DNA from: an uncultured Bacilli bacterium | Lineage (GTDB): Bacteria; Bacillota_I; Bacilli_A; RF39; UBA660 | Assembly (NCBI GenBank): GCA_944331835.1 | Contig: CALVIU010000012.1 | Span: 1-34,465 of the forward strand | Direction: 5' to 3' | DNA: 34,465 nt | Notes under the pieces: generated by a model | What the model was told of the DNA's origin: nothing | Seen by the model: only the letters and a program-made list of their open reading frames with translations | Databases searched by the model: none | In this document: positions 22,712 through 31,471 of the stretch, piece by piece | Numbering within the stretch: the first letter of the stretch is position 1 | Layout: every line of letters begins with the position of its first letter | Position numbers and translations under genes: made by a program

Positions 22712-23053
22712 TCATTCCTCTTTCATATTTATAGTTATTATTTTTTCATCATCTGCTATTTTATATTTTATTGTTACTCTATCTTTATCTATATCAATAT
22801 TGCTTTCGCAATCAAAACTACAATTTTCTTGAGTTGGAAAAGTAAATGCGCAAATATTATTTAAAAAATCTATTTCCATAGTATATTCACTAGATAAGCG
22901 TTTATACTTTTTATTTTCTAAATCTATATAATTTGTTACATCTGATTCAATAAATTCTAAAAATTTATTTTCCTCATATTTACAAGAAACATCTTTTAAA
23001 TCAACTAAAACTGACGTTTTATCGGACAATTGCCAATCTATTTTACGGCGCAT
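22712..23053 (-). CDS. DUF1934 (YwiB-like) protein
   Basis: The 113-residue protein is predicted to be mostly beta-strand and fits the small lipocalin-like DUF1934 barrel of which Bacillus YwiB is a member; YwiB also precedes argS. Function is unknown. The start MRRKIDW at 23053 follows GGGGTG; a longer frame upstream would lie across the promoter. It ends one base before argS. Confidence 0.75.
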   Translation of the reverse strand: MRRKIDWQLSDKTSVLVDLKDVSCKYEENKFLEFIESDVTNYIDLENKKYKRLSSEYTMEIDFLNNICAFTFPTQENCSFDCESNIDIDKDRVTIKYKIADDEKIITINMKEE

Positions 23054-23081
23054 TTTTTTCACCCCGCTTTTTTTCTTGATA

Positions 23082-23090
23082 ATTATAGCA
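23082..23090 (-). promoter_or_regulatory. promoter of the DUF1934-argS-rpoE operon
   Basis: The minus strand has TGC then TATAAT (23082-23087), an extended -10, about 30 bp before the start codon. The -35 region is weak. The divergent PBP gene starts 70 bp away, so control regions overlap. Confidence 0.55.
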
Positions 23091-23157
23091 TAATATATAG
23101 AATTTTGCACTTATATTTTACATTTTTTTTAACATAATAAAATTTAGGTGATATAAA

Positions 23158-25116
23158 TTGAAGAAAGTACGGTTTTTATTCAAGTTAATGCTTTTTGGAT
23201 TTATATCTTTTATCGTCGTAATTATTGGACTTTATACCTATGCTTATCTTAGTCCAAGACTAGATTTAAAAACTAGTGGTAGTTTATATTTATATGACAA
23301 TAATAATGAACTTATATATCAAGGATCAAGAAATAATGAATGGGCAAATATCGAAGATATAAGTGAGTATTTAATTGATGCTACGATTGCTGTTGAAGAT
23401 AAAAATTTTTATAAACATCATGGATTTGATTACTTGCGAATTATGAAAGCAATGTATTTAAATATTAAAAGTGGGACAATTGTGCAAGGGGCTTCGACGA
23501 TTTCACAACAATATATCAAGAATTTGTATTTAGATTTTGATCAAACTTGGGAAAGAAAAATTGAAGAGGCATTTTTAACTCTCGAGTTAGAAGTTCATTA
23601 TGATAAAGATAAGATATTGGAAGGATATCTAAATACTATCAATTATGGACAAGGTAATATGGGTATTGTCAATGCTTCGGCATATTACTTTAATAGGAAA
23701 CCTAGTGAATTAACTTTAGAAGAAGCAATAATGCTTGCAGGTATATCTAAAAATCCGGCGGCTTATAATCCAGTATCTGATTATGATGCATGTATAAAAA
23801 GAGCCAAAATTGTTGCTAAATCAATGCTTAATAATGACTATATCGATGAAGATACTTATAATAATTTATTTCAAGAGCGTATTGAAATATATGGACAAAA
23901 TAAGACTAATAACTTACAAATGTTAATGTATTATCAAGATGCTGTATTGGATGAACTTGCAAATATTCCTGGGATACCTGAATCACTAATTGATGCTGGA
24001 GGGTTAAAAATTTATACAACTTTAGACATGGATGTCCAAGCCAATATGGAAGAAAACATTTTGGCTAATAAAGTTGATGAAGAAATTCAAGTGGCTAGTA
24101 TTATAGTTGACCCTAATACTGGAGCAGTTAAGGCTTTAACTGGGGGAATGAATTATGCAACTAGCGAGTATAACAGAGCATTAGAAAGTGTAAGGCAAGT
24201 TGGATCAACAATGAAACCATTCCTTTACTACGCGGCTTTAGAAAATAACATGACAATGTCTTCGACATTTTCAAGTGAACCAACGACATTTAATTTAGCA
24301 AATGGAAAAACTTATAGTCCAGCGAATGCTAGTGATTTATACGCGAACAAAGAAATAACGATGGCTGCGGCATTAGCCTTATCTGATAATGTTTATGCTG
24401 TTAAAACCAATTTATTTTTAGGGGTTGATGCCATGATTGAAGTTGCCCATAGAACTGGTATTACAGCAGAGTTAAATGAAGTTGCTTCATTACCACTGGG
24501 TACTAGTGAAATTAATTTAATTGATTTTGCTACTGGCTATACAACATTTGCTTCGGGAGGATATCAAAAAGACTTATATTTTATTGAAAAAATAGAAGAT
24601 ATGGATGGAAATGTTTTATATGAACATGAAGAAAAAGAAACGTTAGTTTTAAATCCTAATTATACTTATATATTAAATGAAATGATGAATACAACTAGTA
24701 ATGCTGCATTTGTGGATTATACTACTCCAACAGCACTAACAATATCTTCAAAATTTAGTAATAAGTATGCAATTAAAACTGGTTCAACTAACACTGATTT
24801 TTGGATTGTTGGTTACAATCAAGATGCATTAGTTATGACTTGGATGGGTTATGATGATAATCAAACAATAACTTCTAAAGTGCGAACTAATTCTAAAAAT
24901 GCATGGGCAGCAACAATTGAATATGTATTAAAAGATGTTGATACTAGTTGGTATGAAACACCTAAAAATGTAGTGGCAATACCTCTTGATGCAATTACTG
25001 GTAATGTTACTAATGATACTAGCAAAGCAGCATTGTACTATTATGTTAGAGGATCGGAACCAGGAGTAACTAATGAACAATATGTAAGTAGTGAAGAAGA
25101 AAAAAATACTGAGTGA
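23158..25116 (+). CDS. class A penicillin-binding protein (glycosyltransferase/transpeptidase)
   Basis: A bifunctional enzyme that polymerises and cross-links peptidoglycan outside the membrane. The 652-residue protein has a membrane anchor (about 8-30). The GT51 domain (about 60-230) has the catalytic Glu in AVEDKNFYKHHGFD (Glu80) and GASTISQQYIKNLYL. The transpeptidase domain (about 310-600) has STMK (350-353), SDN (409-411) and KTGS (540-543). All motifs are intact. Translation starts at TTG after AGGTGATATAAA; no better start exists. It is the only native plus-strand gene here, divergent from the DUF1934 operon and convergent with noc. No PASTA or other tail is present. Confidence 0.96.
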   Translation: MKKVRFLFKLMLFGFISFIVVIIGLYTYAYLSPRLDLKTSGSLYLYDNNNELIYQGSRNNEWANIEDISEYLIDATIAVEDKNFYKHHGFDYLRIMKAMYLNIKSGTIVQGASTISQQYIKNLYLDFDQTWERKIEEAFLTLELEVHYDKDKILEGYLNTINYGQGNMGIVNASAYYFNRKPSELTLEEAIMLAGISKNPAAYNPVSDYDACIKRAKIVAKSMLNNDYIDEDTYNNLFQERIEIYGQNKTNNLQMLMYYQDAVLDELANIPGIPESLIDAGGLKIYTTLDMDVQANMEENILANKVDEEIQVASIIVDPNTGAVKALTGGMNYATSEYNRALESVRQVGSTMKPFLYYAALENNMTMSSTFSSEPTTFNLANGKTYSPANASDLYANKEITMAAALALSDNVYAVKTNLFLGVDAMIEVAHRTGITAELNEVASLPLGTSEINLIDFATGYTTFASGGYQKDLYFIEKIEDMDGNVLYEHEEKETLVLNPNYTYILNEMMNTTSNAAFVDYTTPTALTISSKFSNKYAIKTGSTNTDFWIVGYNQDALVMTWMGYDDNQTITSKVRTNSKNAWAATIEYVLKDVDTSWYETPKNVVAIPLDAITGNVTNDTSKAALYYYVRGSEPGVTNEQYVSSEEEKNTE

Positions 25117-25130
25117 CTTTCAGTATTTTT
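25102..25130. terminator. shared bidirectional terminator of PBP and noc
   Basis: AAAAATACTGA (25102-25112) and TCAGTATTTTT (25120-25130) pair exactly around a 7-nt loop, with T-runs on both strands. The PBP stop lies in the loop, and the noc stop overlaps the far edge. Confidence 0.85.
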
Positions 25131-26454
25131 AAATTTTATCTTTTTTAATCTTTATAGTTATTTGATATTCTGTTGGTAAATTCATTTCTTCTATTACAAC
25201 TTTATCACTATCAAAATTTAATCCCCGAACTGTTTTGATAACATGGTCTAAATAGTCATCATTCATAACCTTGTTGTTTGTTGGAGTTGATGGAATAATG
25301 AAATCATCAAGCATTTCTATGTTGTCAGTTTTATTTAATAAATCTACTGGTTTTTCAGGTTCTTTAGGTGCCGGAGATTCAAAAGTTTTTGGTGGTTCTT
25401 CTAAGTCAAGATTAGCCGCTTGGCTTTCTAAAAAATTAAAGAACTTATTAGGCACTTTTTCAGGAGATTCGGAAAAAGGAGCAGCAACATTAGGACTGCT
25501 TGGAGTTTGATTTGGATTCACATTATTACCTCCTTGTACTTCAGGGTTACTATTTTGGTTAAGTGATTTTATATCGACAGCATTATGAACAATACTTTCA
25601 ATATTTGGCACACTTTCTATGACTGGAATATCATCAATATCATTAACATTTGCTGGCGTTTCTGTTTTTTCTAATACTTCTGAATCCGATAAATTTTCAT
25701 TACTTTGGTTGTTTTCTAATTGAGTTATAGGATTTTGACTATTCATCAACTTATTAATTGCAGAAATGGCACTTGCAGTATTGTCATCCATGCTTTTTGA
25801 TGGTTCTTTAGGTGTAGTGTCTAAAGATATATCAGTAGTTGGACCTACTATTTTTTTAATTTCATCTTCTAATTGTTTAACTGTAAGACGTTCTGTAATT
25901 ATTTTGTTTAAAAGAACTTTTTGCATTTCTGGGTCTTTAATTTTTAATAAAGAACGCGCATGCCTTTCAGAAATTTGTTCTTTGATAACGGCCTGTTGAA
26001 CAGATTCATCAAGAGAAAGAAGACGAAGTTTATTAGAAACTGCGGATTGAGATAAGCCCATCTTTTTGGCTAATTCCTCTTGAGTCATGTATCCTTTTTC
26101 TAAAAGTGTTTGATAAGATCTTGCTTCTTCAATTGCAGTTAAATCTTTACGTTGAATGTTTTCAACAATTGCTACTTCAGCACTTGCTTGATCACTTAAA
26201 TTAGAAATAATTGCTGGAACTGAAACTAAACCAGCCATCCTGGCGGCCTTATATCTTCGCTCACCGGCGATTATTTCGTATTTATCATTTTTTCTTCTTA
26301 AAACAAGAGGTTGAATAATTCCATGTTGTTTAATAGATGCTGCTAAGTCTGTTAAAGAGGCATCATCAAAAGCCAATCGTGGTTGAAAACGATTGGGTAT
26401 TATATCCTCAATAGGGACTTGAAGTATCTTTTCTTCTGTTTGTGTATTATTCAC
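25129..26454 (-). CDS. noc: nucleoid occlusion protein Noc (ParB-family CTPase) with long linker
   Basis: Noc spreads from its binding sites and blocks division over the chromosome. The 441-residue protein has the ParB N-terminal CTP-binding domain (about 10-105, GERRYKAARMAGL and ENIQRKDLTAIEEA), a helix-turn-helix domain (about 115-200) and a C-terminal dimerisation domain (about 396-441, ending YQITIKIKK). Recognition residues follow the Noc pattern: SQS, SNKLRLL and ERHAR, where ParB has SR, NH or NT, and GHAR. An exact Noc-binding site lies in mnmE. Two oddities: a low-complexity Pro/Asn/Glu linker of about 190 residues (205-395), and no N-terminal amphipathic helix, since an in-frame stop directly precedes the GTG start. 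No parA follows. Confidence 0.86.
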   Translation of the reverse strand: MNNTQTEEKILQVPIEDIIPNRFQPRLAFDDASLTDLAASIKQHGIIQPLVLRRKNDKYEIIAGERRYKAARMAGLVSVPAIISNLSDQASAEVAIVENIQRKDLTAIEEARSYQTLLEKGYMTQEELAKKMGLSQSAVSNKLRLLSLDESVQQAVIKEQISERHARSLLKIKDPEMQKVLLNKIITERLTVKQLEDEIKKIVGPTTDISLDTTPKEPSKSMDDNTASAISAINKLMNSQNPITQLENNQSNENLSDSEVLEKTETPANVNDIDDIPVIESVPNIESIVHNAVDIKSLNQNSNPEVQGGNNVNPNQTPSSPNVAAPFSESPEKVPNKFFNFLESQAANLDLEEPPKTFESPAPKEPEKPVDLLNKTDNIEMLDDFIIPSTPTNNKVMNDDYLDHVIKTVRGLNFDSDKVVIEEMNLPTEYQITIKIKKDKI

Positions 26455-26488
26455 TTAAATCAACCCTTTATTCTCTTATAATTTTATC

Positions 26489-27208
26489 TTATATAAAGTT
26501 TTTTTGCAATGGTTTTTTAATAATTTTTTCGTAAGGGCGCAATTTATTTAATTCGCTTTTTTGAGTTTTTTGAATGGCAATAAGCATTCTTTTGCCAGCG
26601 TCATGTGGTAAAGCAAATTCTTTTACATCTTCGATTTTGCCACCGAGATAAGTAATGGCATATTCGCTATTTTCGAGTTCCTCTTGGGCATTCCCTTTCA
26701 TAGCAATAAAGTATTTATTAACTTTAACTAAAGGTAGAGCAAGCTCAACTAAAACTGGTAAGTTTGTAACTGCTCTTGCAGTAACCACATCTATACTATT
26801 AATAAATCTTGAAGTTATATTTTCAATGCGGTCGTTGATAACTTCTACTTTATCAACATTTAATTTTTCTTTTAATTCGTTTAAAAACTTTATTTTTTTA
26901 TTATTGGAATCAACTAAATATATTTGTAAATTAGGAAAGAATATTTTTAAAACCATGCCTGGAAAGCCTGCACCAGTACCAATATCAAGTAAATTTTCTA
27001 TGCTGGTTAAATCGATTGATTTTACTAATGTTAGAGAATCATAAAAATGTTTTAAATAGACTTCTTCCCTATTCTTTATTGCTGTTAGATTAGTATGAGT
27101 ATTATATTCAAGTAAAAAATTACAATATATTTCTAACTTTTCAAGTTGCTCTCCAGTTACATCAATTCCTAATTTTTTTGTTTCATTAATAAATTCTTCT
27201 ATGTTCAT
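26489..27208 (-). CDS. rsmG: 16S rRNA m7G methyltransferase RsmG
   Basis: RsmG (GidB) methylates G527 of 16S rRNA; loss gives low-level streptomycin resistance in several bacteria. The 239-residue protein has NLTAIKNREEVYLKHFYDSL, the SAM-binding DIGTGAGFPGMVLKI, VTARAVTNLP and the family fold throughout. It overlaps the mnmG stop by 4 bases (ATGA), so the two are translationally coupled, in the conserved order mnmE-mnmG-rsmG-noc. Confidence 0.98.
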   Translation of the reverse strand: MNIEEFINETKKLGIDVTGEQLEKLEIYCNFLLEYNTHTNLTAIKNREEVYLKHFYDSLTLVKSIDLTSIENLLDIGTGAGFPGMVLKIFFPNLQIYLVDSNNKKIKFLNELKEKLNVDKVEVINDRIENITSRFINSIDVVTARAVTNLPVLVELALPLVKVNKYFIAMKGNAQEELENSEYAITYLGGKIEDVKEFALPHDAGKRMLIAIQKTQKSELNKLRPYEKIIKKPLQKNFI

Positions 27209-29061
27209 TTGTTATATTCCTTCTTTAAATAAACTGATAGTACTGAGATATCGACAGGATTTACACCACTTATACGAGATGCTTGAGCAATTGTCTTTGG
27301 TCTTACTTTGGCCAGTTTTTGACGAGCTTCACTTGCTAAGTTGGTAACGCACGAATAATCGATATCATCAGGTATTTCTTTTTCTTCTAGTTTTATTAGT
27401 TTTTCTACTTCTTTATACGCTTTTTTAATATATCCTTCATATTTAACATCTATTTCTACTTGTTCTTTTACTTCTTCACTGTAATCAAGTTGAATAAAAT
27501 TTTCTAAAAAAGAAAGTTTTATTTCTGGTCTTTTAAGTAGTTCATAATATGTTAAATTACTACTTGGAATTGGTATGTTATTTTCTATAAAAATATTTTT
27601 ATTATCTTCAGTTATTTTAATGTGATTTTCTTTTAAATACTTAGTTAAATCTGCTATTTTTTGTTTCTTTTCTTGAAGATGATTGTATTGTTCATCAGAA
27701 ATTGTACCACATTTTTTAGCATAATCGCGAAGACGCAAATCGGCATTATCATGTCTTAAGATAAGGCGAAATTCTGCCCGAGATGTAAGCATACGATATG
27801 GTTCAATTGTTCCTTTAGTTACTAAGTCATCGATTAAGACACCGATGTAAGCATCACTTCTTTTTAGAATTAAAGGTTCTCTATTATCTAATTTTAATGC
27901 TGCATTAATTCCAGCAACAATACCTTGACCTGCCGCTTCTTCATAGCCGGAGGTACCATTTATTTGGCCTGCTGTGAATAAGTTTTTAATAACTTTGTTT
28001 TCCAAAGATGGATAAATTTGTAAAGGGTCGATAGCATCATATTCGATAGCATAAGCATATTTTGTTATGATAGCATTTTCTAAACCTTTAAGGCTATGAA
28101 CCATAAGTTCTTGAACATCTCTTGGCATACTGGTAGAAAAACCTTGTAAATACCAATCATCATAATATAGAGATTCCGGTTCTAAAAATAGTTGGTGTCT
28201 TTCTTTATCAGCAAATCTAACTATTTTATCTTCAATTGATGGACAATATCTAGGTCCCACACCTGTTGCATAGCCACCATACATGGCTGATTTATTTAAG
28301 TTGTCTCGAATAATCTTGTGCGTAGTCTCGTTAGTATATAAAAGATAACAAGATTGTTGCTTATCTACATCGTAAGATGGTTCATAATCAAAACTAAATG
28401 TCCAAGGTGTTTTATCTCCTTTTTCTTCTTGCATAACAGAAAAATCAATTGAATCTTTTTTAATTCTTTGAGGAGTACCAGTTTTAAGACGAATGATTTT
28501 TAAACCATATTCTTTTAATTTATCTGATAAGTGATTGCTTCTTGCTTCACCATGAGGTCCTCCGGGAGCATTTTCACTGCCAATCAAAATGTTACCTTTT
28601 AGGTAAGTTCCAGTGGTTAAAATAACTGTTTTACCACTTATTTTTTCACCATCTGCTGTAACTACACCTTTAACGGTATTATCTTCGACGATTAAATCTT
28701 CAATCATGGCTTCTTTAATAGTTAAATTTGTAGTATGCATTAAAGCATCTTGCATATTTTTTGGATAAGTTATTTTATCGGCTTGAGCACGAAGGGAACG
28801 AACTGCTGGACCTTTAGAGTTATTAAGCATTTTTATTTGAATTTGACTAATATCAGCGATATGCCCCATTAGGCCTCCGAGCGCATCAACTTCACGAACA
28901 ATTATCCCTTTAGCAGTTCCACCGATTGATGGATTACATGGCATATCACCAATATTTTTGATATTACCAGTTACTAAAAGTGTTTTTTTACCCATTTTAG
29001 CAGCAATATGACTCGCTTCTATTCCAGCATGTCCTCCACCAACAATTATACAATCATACAT
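27205..29061 (-). CDS. mnmG: tRNA uridine-5-carboxymethylaminomethyl modification protein MnmG
   Basis: MnmG (GidA) works with MnmE to install the cmnm5 group on U34 of tRNAs, using FAD. The 618-residue protein has the FAD site IIVGGGHAGIEAS, the conserved DMPCNPSIGGTAKG, TGTYLKGNILIG and the C-terminal region ending DISVLSVYLKK. ATG at 29061 follows AGGTGAGATTT; a GTG three codons upstream lies inside that site. It is 9 bp from mnmE and overlaps rsmG. Confidence 0.98.
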   Translation of the reverse strand: MYDCIIVGGGHAGIEASHIAAKMGKKTLLVTGNIKNIGDMPCNPSIGGTAKGIIVREVDALGGLMGHIADISQIQIKMLNNSKGPAVRSLRAQADKITYPKNMQDALMHTTNLTIKEAMIEDLIVEDNTVKGVVTADGEKISGKTVILTTGTYLKGNILIGSENAPGGPHGEARSNHLSDKLKEYGLKIIRLKTGTPQRIKKDSIDFSVMQEEKGDKTPWTFSFDYEPSYDVDKQQSCYLLYTNETTHKIIRDNLNKSAMYGGYATGVGPRYCPSIEDKIVRFADKERHQLFLEPESLYYDDWYLQGFSTSMPRDVQELMVHSLKGLENAIITKYAYAIEYDAIDPLQIYPSLENKVIKNLFTAGQINGTSGYEEAAGQGIVAGINAALKLDNREPLILKRSDAYIGVLIDDLVTKGTIEPYRMLTSRAEFRLILRHDNADLRLRDYAKKCGTISDEQYNHLQEKKQKIADLTKYLKENHIKITEDNKNIFIENNIPIPSSNLTYYELLKRPEIKLSFLENFIQLDYSEEVKEQVEIDVKYEGYIKKAYKEVEKLIKLEEKEIPDDIDYSCVTNLASEARQKLAKVRPKTIAQASRISGVNPVDISVLSVYLKKEYNK

Positions 29062-29070
29062 AAATCTCAC

Positions 29071-30423
29071 CTACTTTCCTAAACAAAAGTTACTAAATAT
29101 ATTATCAACTAGTTCATCTTGATAAGAATCCCCGATTATTTCTCCTAAGTATTCCCAAGCAGATCTTAAATCTATCTCAACCATATCGATTGGCATACCA
29201 TTTTTTAAACTAGTATAAGCATTTTCAATTGCTGAATTTGCCTTATTTACTAAGTCTATTTGGCGAATATTTGATAAATAACTCATGTCCTTATTAATAA
29301 TTGTATCTAAATTTAATTTGTTTTTTATAGCATTTTTTAAAGAATCTAGACCATTTATATCAACTGTATTTCCCCAAATTATTTCCCGGGAAATATTTCC
29401 CGGAATTTCTATTTTTTGTTCCAAATCTGATTTATTTACAAAAATTATTAAATTTTCTGAATCGTATTTTTCCAGTAATTCCAGGTCTTCTTCGGTCATT
29501 TTTTCATTATTATTTGCAACAAATAATACAATGTCGGCTGAATCTGCAGAACGTTTACTACGGTCGACACCAATTTTTTCAACGATATCATCAGTTTCTC
29601 TAATTCCGGCGGTATCAATAAAATTTATTGCAACTCCATTTAGAGTAATAGAGCCTTCGACAATATCCCGAGTTGTTCCAGGAATATCAGTTACTATGGC
29701 TTTTTCTTCGTCAAGCAAATGATTTAAGATACTACTTTTTCCAACATTAGGTCGCCCTATTATGGCAATATTTATTCCTTCTTTAATAATGCGTCCATTT
29801 CTAGCACCATCAACTAAACTTTTTAATTCTTTAGTTATATCTGTTAAATATTCCTCCATTAAATCATGAGTAACTTGTACTTCATCTTGATATTCTGGAT
29901 AATCGATATTTACTTCAATATTAGCAAGTATTTTTACTATTTTTTCACGGATATTTCTAATCTTTTTAGTTAAAATTCCGTCGACATTATTGATGGCTAA
30001 AGTTCTTGCAGCATCTGTTTTAGCAACAATTAAATCATTAACTGATTCCGCTTCCAAAAGGTTGATACGCCCATTTAGAAATGCCCTTTTAGTAAATTCA
30101 CCTGGTTCAGCAAGTCTACATCCACAAGATAGTAATATTTCCAATACTTTTTCTGTCGTGGATTTACCTCCATGACAATTAATTTCTACAGTATCTTCAG
30201 TGGTGTAAGTCTTAGGTCCACGCATAAGCATTACTAAAACTTCATCAATTACTTCATTATTGTATTTAATATGTCCATAATGAATTGTATGAGTTTCTTT
30301 ATCTGTTAAGTTACCATCAAATATGCTATCTACTATTTTTACTGCATCAGGTCCAGTAACACGAACTATCGAAATAGCACCGTTACCAAGAGATGTCGAT
30401 ATCGCACAAATTGTATCTTCCAT
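29071..30423 (-). CDS. mnmE: tRNA modification GTPase MnmE
   Basis: MnmE is the GTPase partner of MnmG. The 450-residue protein has the folate-binding N-terminal domain (1-118), a helical domain, and an inserted G domain with P-loop GRPNVGKSS (223-231), IPGTTRD, DTAG and NKSDL. The C-terminal CLGK supplies the catalytic Cys. It has its own promoter, because the usual jag-mnmE link is interrupted by the AbiE insertion. A Noc-binding site lies inside the gene. Confidence 0.98.
   Translation of the reverse strand: MEDTICAISTSLGNGAISIVRVTGPDAVKIVDSIFDGNLTDKETHTIHYGHIKYNNEVIDEVLVMLMRGPKTYTTEDTVEINCHGGKSTTEKVLEILLSCGCRLAEPGEFTKRAFLNGRINLLEAESVNDLIVAKTDAARTLAINNVDGILTKKIRNIREKIVKILANIEVNIDYPEYQDEVQVTHDLMEEYLTDITKELKSLVDGARNGRIIKEGINIAIIGRPNVGKSSILNHLLDEEKAIVTDIPGTTRDIVEGSITLNGVAINFIDTAGIRETDDIVEKIGVDRSKRSADSADIVLFVANNNEKMTEEDLELLEKYDSENLIIFVNKSDLEQKIEIPGNISREIIWGNTVDINGLDSLKNAIKNKLNLDTIINKDMSYLSNIRQIDLVNKANSAIENAYTSLKNGMPIDMVEIDLRSAWEYLGEIIGDSYQDELVDNIFSNFCLGK
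29380..29395. promoter_or_regulatory. exact Noc-binding site inside mnmE
   Basis: TATTTCCCGGGAAATA is a perfect 16-bp palindrome and contains the published Bacillus Noc-binding consensus ATTTCCCGGGAAAT. It lies about 3 kb from noc and near the origin. Confidence 0.88.
29395..29408. promoter_or_regulatory. second, imperfect Noc-type site abutting the first
   Basis: ATTTCCCGGAATTT matches 11 of 14 consensus positions and shares one base with the perfect site. The two together form an 18-bp palindrome at 29386-29403. Confidence 0.5.
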
Positions 30424-30430
30424 AATAAAA

Positions 30431-30453
30431 ATACTTCCTTTCGTCGGAAGTAT
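30431..30453 (-). terminator. hairpin overlapping the mnmE promoter
   Basis: ATACTTCC and GGAAGTAT form an 8-bp stem with a 7-nt loop, followed by TTTTATT on the minus strand. It would stop transcription from the AbiE side. The mnmE -10 box begins in its 5' arm, so mnmE mRNA itself should lack the hairpin. Confidence 0.65.
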
Positions 30454-30460
30454 TATAGCA
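30452..30460 (-). promoter_or_regulatory. mnmE promoter, extended -10
   Basis: The minus strand reads TGC then TATAAT (30452-30457), about 29 bp before the ATG. No good -35 box is visible. A leader of about 20 nt holds the ribosome site GGAAG. Confidence 0.55.
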
Positions 30461-30464
30461 TAGT

Positions 30465-30947
30465 TTAAGCAATTCTGAAAGGGTCAGATTGGGTGCCGGA
30501 GCCGGAGATGTATTGAACATTTGAGTTTAGATAGAAGACTGGGCGGACAGCAAGCGCATAGATTACATTGCCGTAATACACGGAACCACCGTAGTCAGAA
30601 TACAGAATGAACACATTGGCGATTCGCTCAACTCGCCGGGAAATTGTCCATTCATTTATTCCTAAGTACATCCAATCTGAAGCTCTTTCTTCAAACAACG
30701 TGGTTGTCCAATAATCAGGACTTGCTGCATATCTATAATCACTAAAATACATTAATCCTATTTTTGCTTCATATGTTATTTCTCCAGATGAAGTACTTGG
30801 ATTATTTATTTCATAATTATAAACTTCTTTTATTGGACTATATCTTGCGGTTTCGATATCCAATTCTCCAATTTTCCAGTTTGTTGTCGCTATTTTACTA
30901 CCCCATGTATTTTCTAATCCATTCAAGAATGTTCCATTATTGCTGAT
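30465..30947 (-). pseudogene. 3' remnant of a surface-protein gene
   Basis: The frame encodes about 160 residues of a secreted-protein C-terminal domain: GLENTWGSKIATTNWKIGEL, then IGLMYFSDYRYAASPDYWTT, NEWTISR and VRPVFYLNSNVQYISGSGTQ followed by SDPFRIA. Domains of this style end large surface proteins in gut Bacillota. There is no start codon, signal peptide or ribosome site of its own. The reading frame merges into the abiEii gene at about 30947, where both similarities break off. Base composition toward its 3' end is richer in G and C than its neighbours (30480-30660), which suggests foreign origin. It is the product of a deletion or recombination. Confidence 0.75.
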
Positions 30948-31471
30948 AATTTTTCTGCTATAACAGTTTCTATTGAATATGCCCAAACATTTATGGTTTT
31001 TTCTAATAATAATGGTTGATATTTATAAGATATTGCTGATGGTGTAATTGGATCCCCAGTTGCAATATCTATATGAAACATTTCTCTTATGTTTTCAAAA
31101 TGAGCAACAAGTTCTATTCTATATCCTCCATATTCATCTTCATCTCTTATTGGAGAGATGCCATTATAATCGAATGTGGTATTATCATTTAAATTGATTT
31201 CAATTATCTCTTTTATCATATTAATTATATTTTTTTCAGTAAATGGATAATTTCTAAAAGACGCGTCAATATCCATGGTGCTTCGACTTTCTATACCAAA
31301 TAAAGTACTCAAATAAAATCCACCTTTTAAGATGAAATTATCTTTATATTTACTGACTGATAATCTTTCAATAAATCTATCGTACATAAACAGTCTAAGT
31401 AAAGTATTAAAATTAATATTTTTATCTTTTGATATATTTTTTAATTTATCTTTTAATTGCATACTATTCAT
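30923..31471 (-). CDS. AbiEii-type nucleotidyltransferase toxin, 3'-truncated
   Basis: AbiEii proteins are toxins of AbiE systems with a nucleotidyltransferase fold. The 182-residue product has LKGGFYLSTLF (GG at 50-51), STMDIDASF (Asp67, Asp69), a third acidic strand MFHIDIATGD and YSIETVIAEKL (Lys174). After AEKL the protein ends in SAIMEHS. Family members continue for roughly 60-120 more residues with a helical region, so the C-terminal domain is missing. The break coincides with the junction to the surface-protein remnant. It overlaps the antitoxin gene by 8 bases (ATGAATAG), the coupling usual for AbiE pairs. Toxicity is doubtful because of truncation, though the nucleotidyltransferase core is complete. 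Confidence 0.82.
   Translation of the reverse strand: MNSMQLKDKLKNISKDKNINFNTLLRLFMYDRFIERLSVSKYKDNFILKGGFYLSTLFGIESRSTMDIDASFRNYPFTEKNIINMIKEIIEINLNDNTTFDYNGISPIRDEDEYGGYRIELVAHFENIREMFHIDIATGDPITPSAISYKYQPLLLEKTINVWAYSIETVIAEKLSAIMEHS

Noticed and set aside
25129..30423. parS site for the ParB-family protein
   Set aside because: I looked for the TGTTTCACGTGAAACA palindrome by eye and saw none; the palindrome present is the Noc type.
30431..30453. 5' hairpin riboswitch in the mnmE leader
   Set aside because: The mnmE -10 box overlaps the 5' arm, so the mnmE transcript would not contain the full hairpin; a terminator for upstream transcription fits better.
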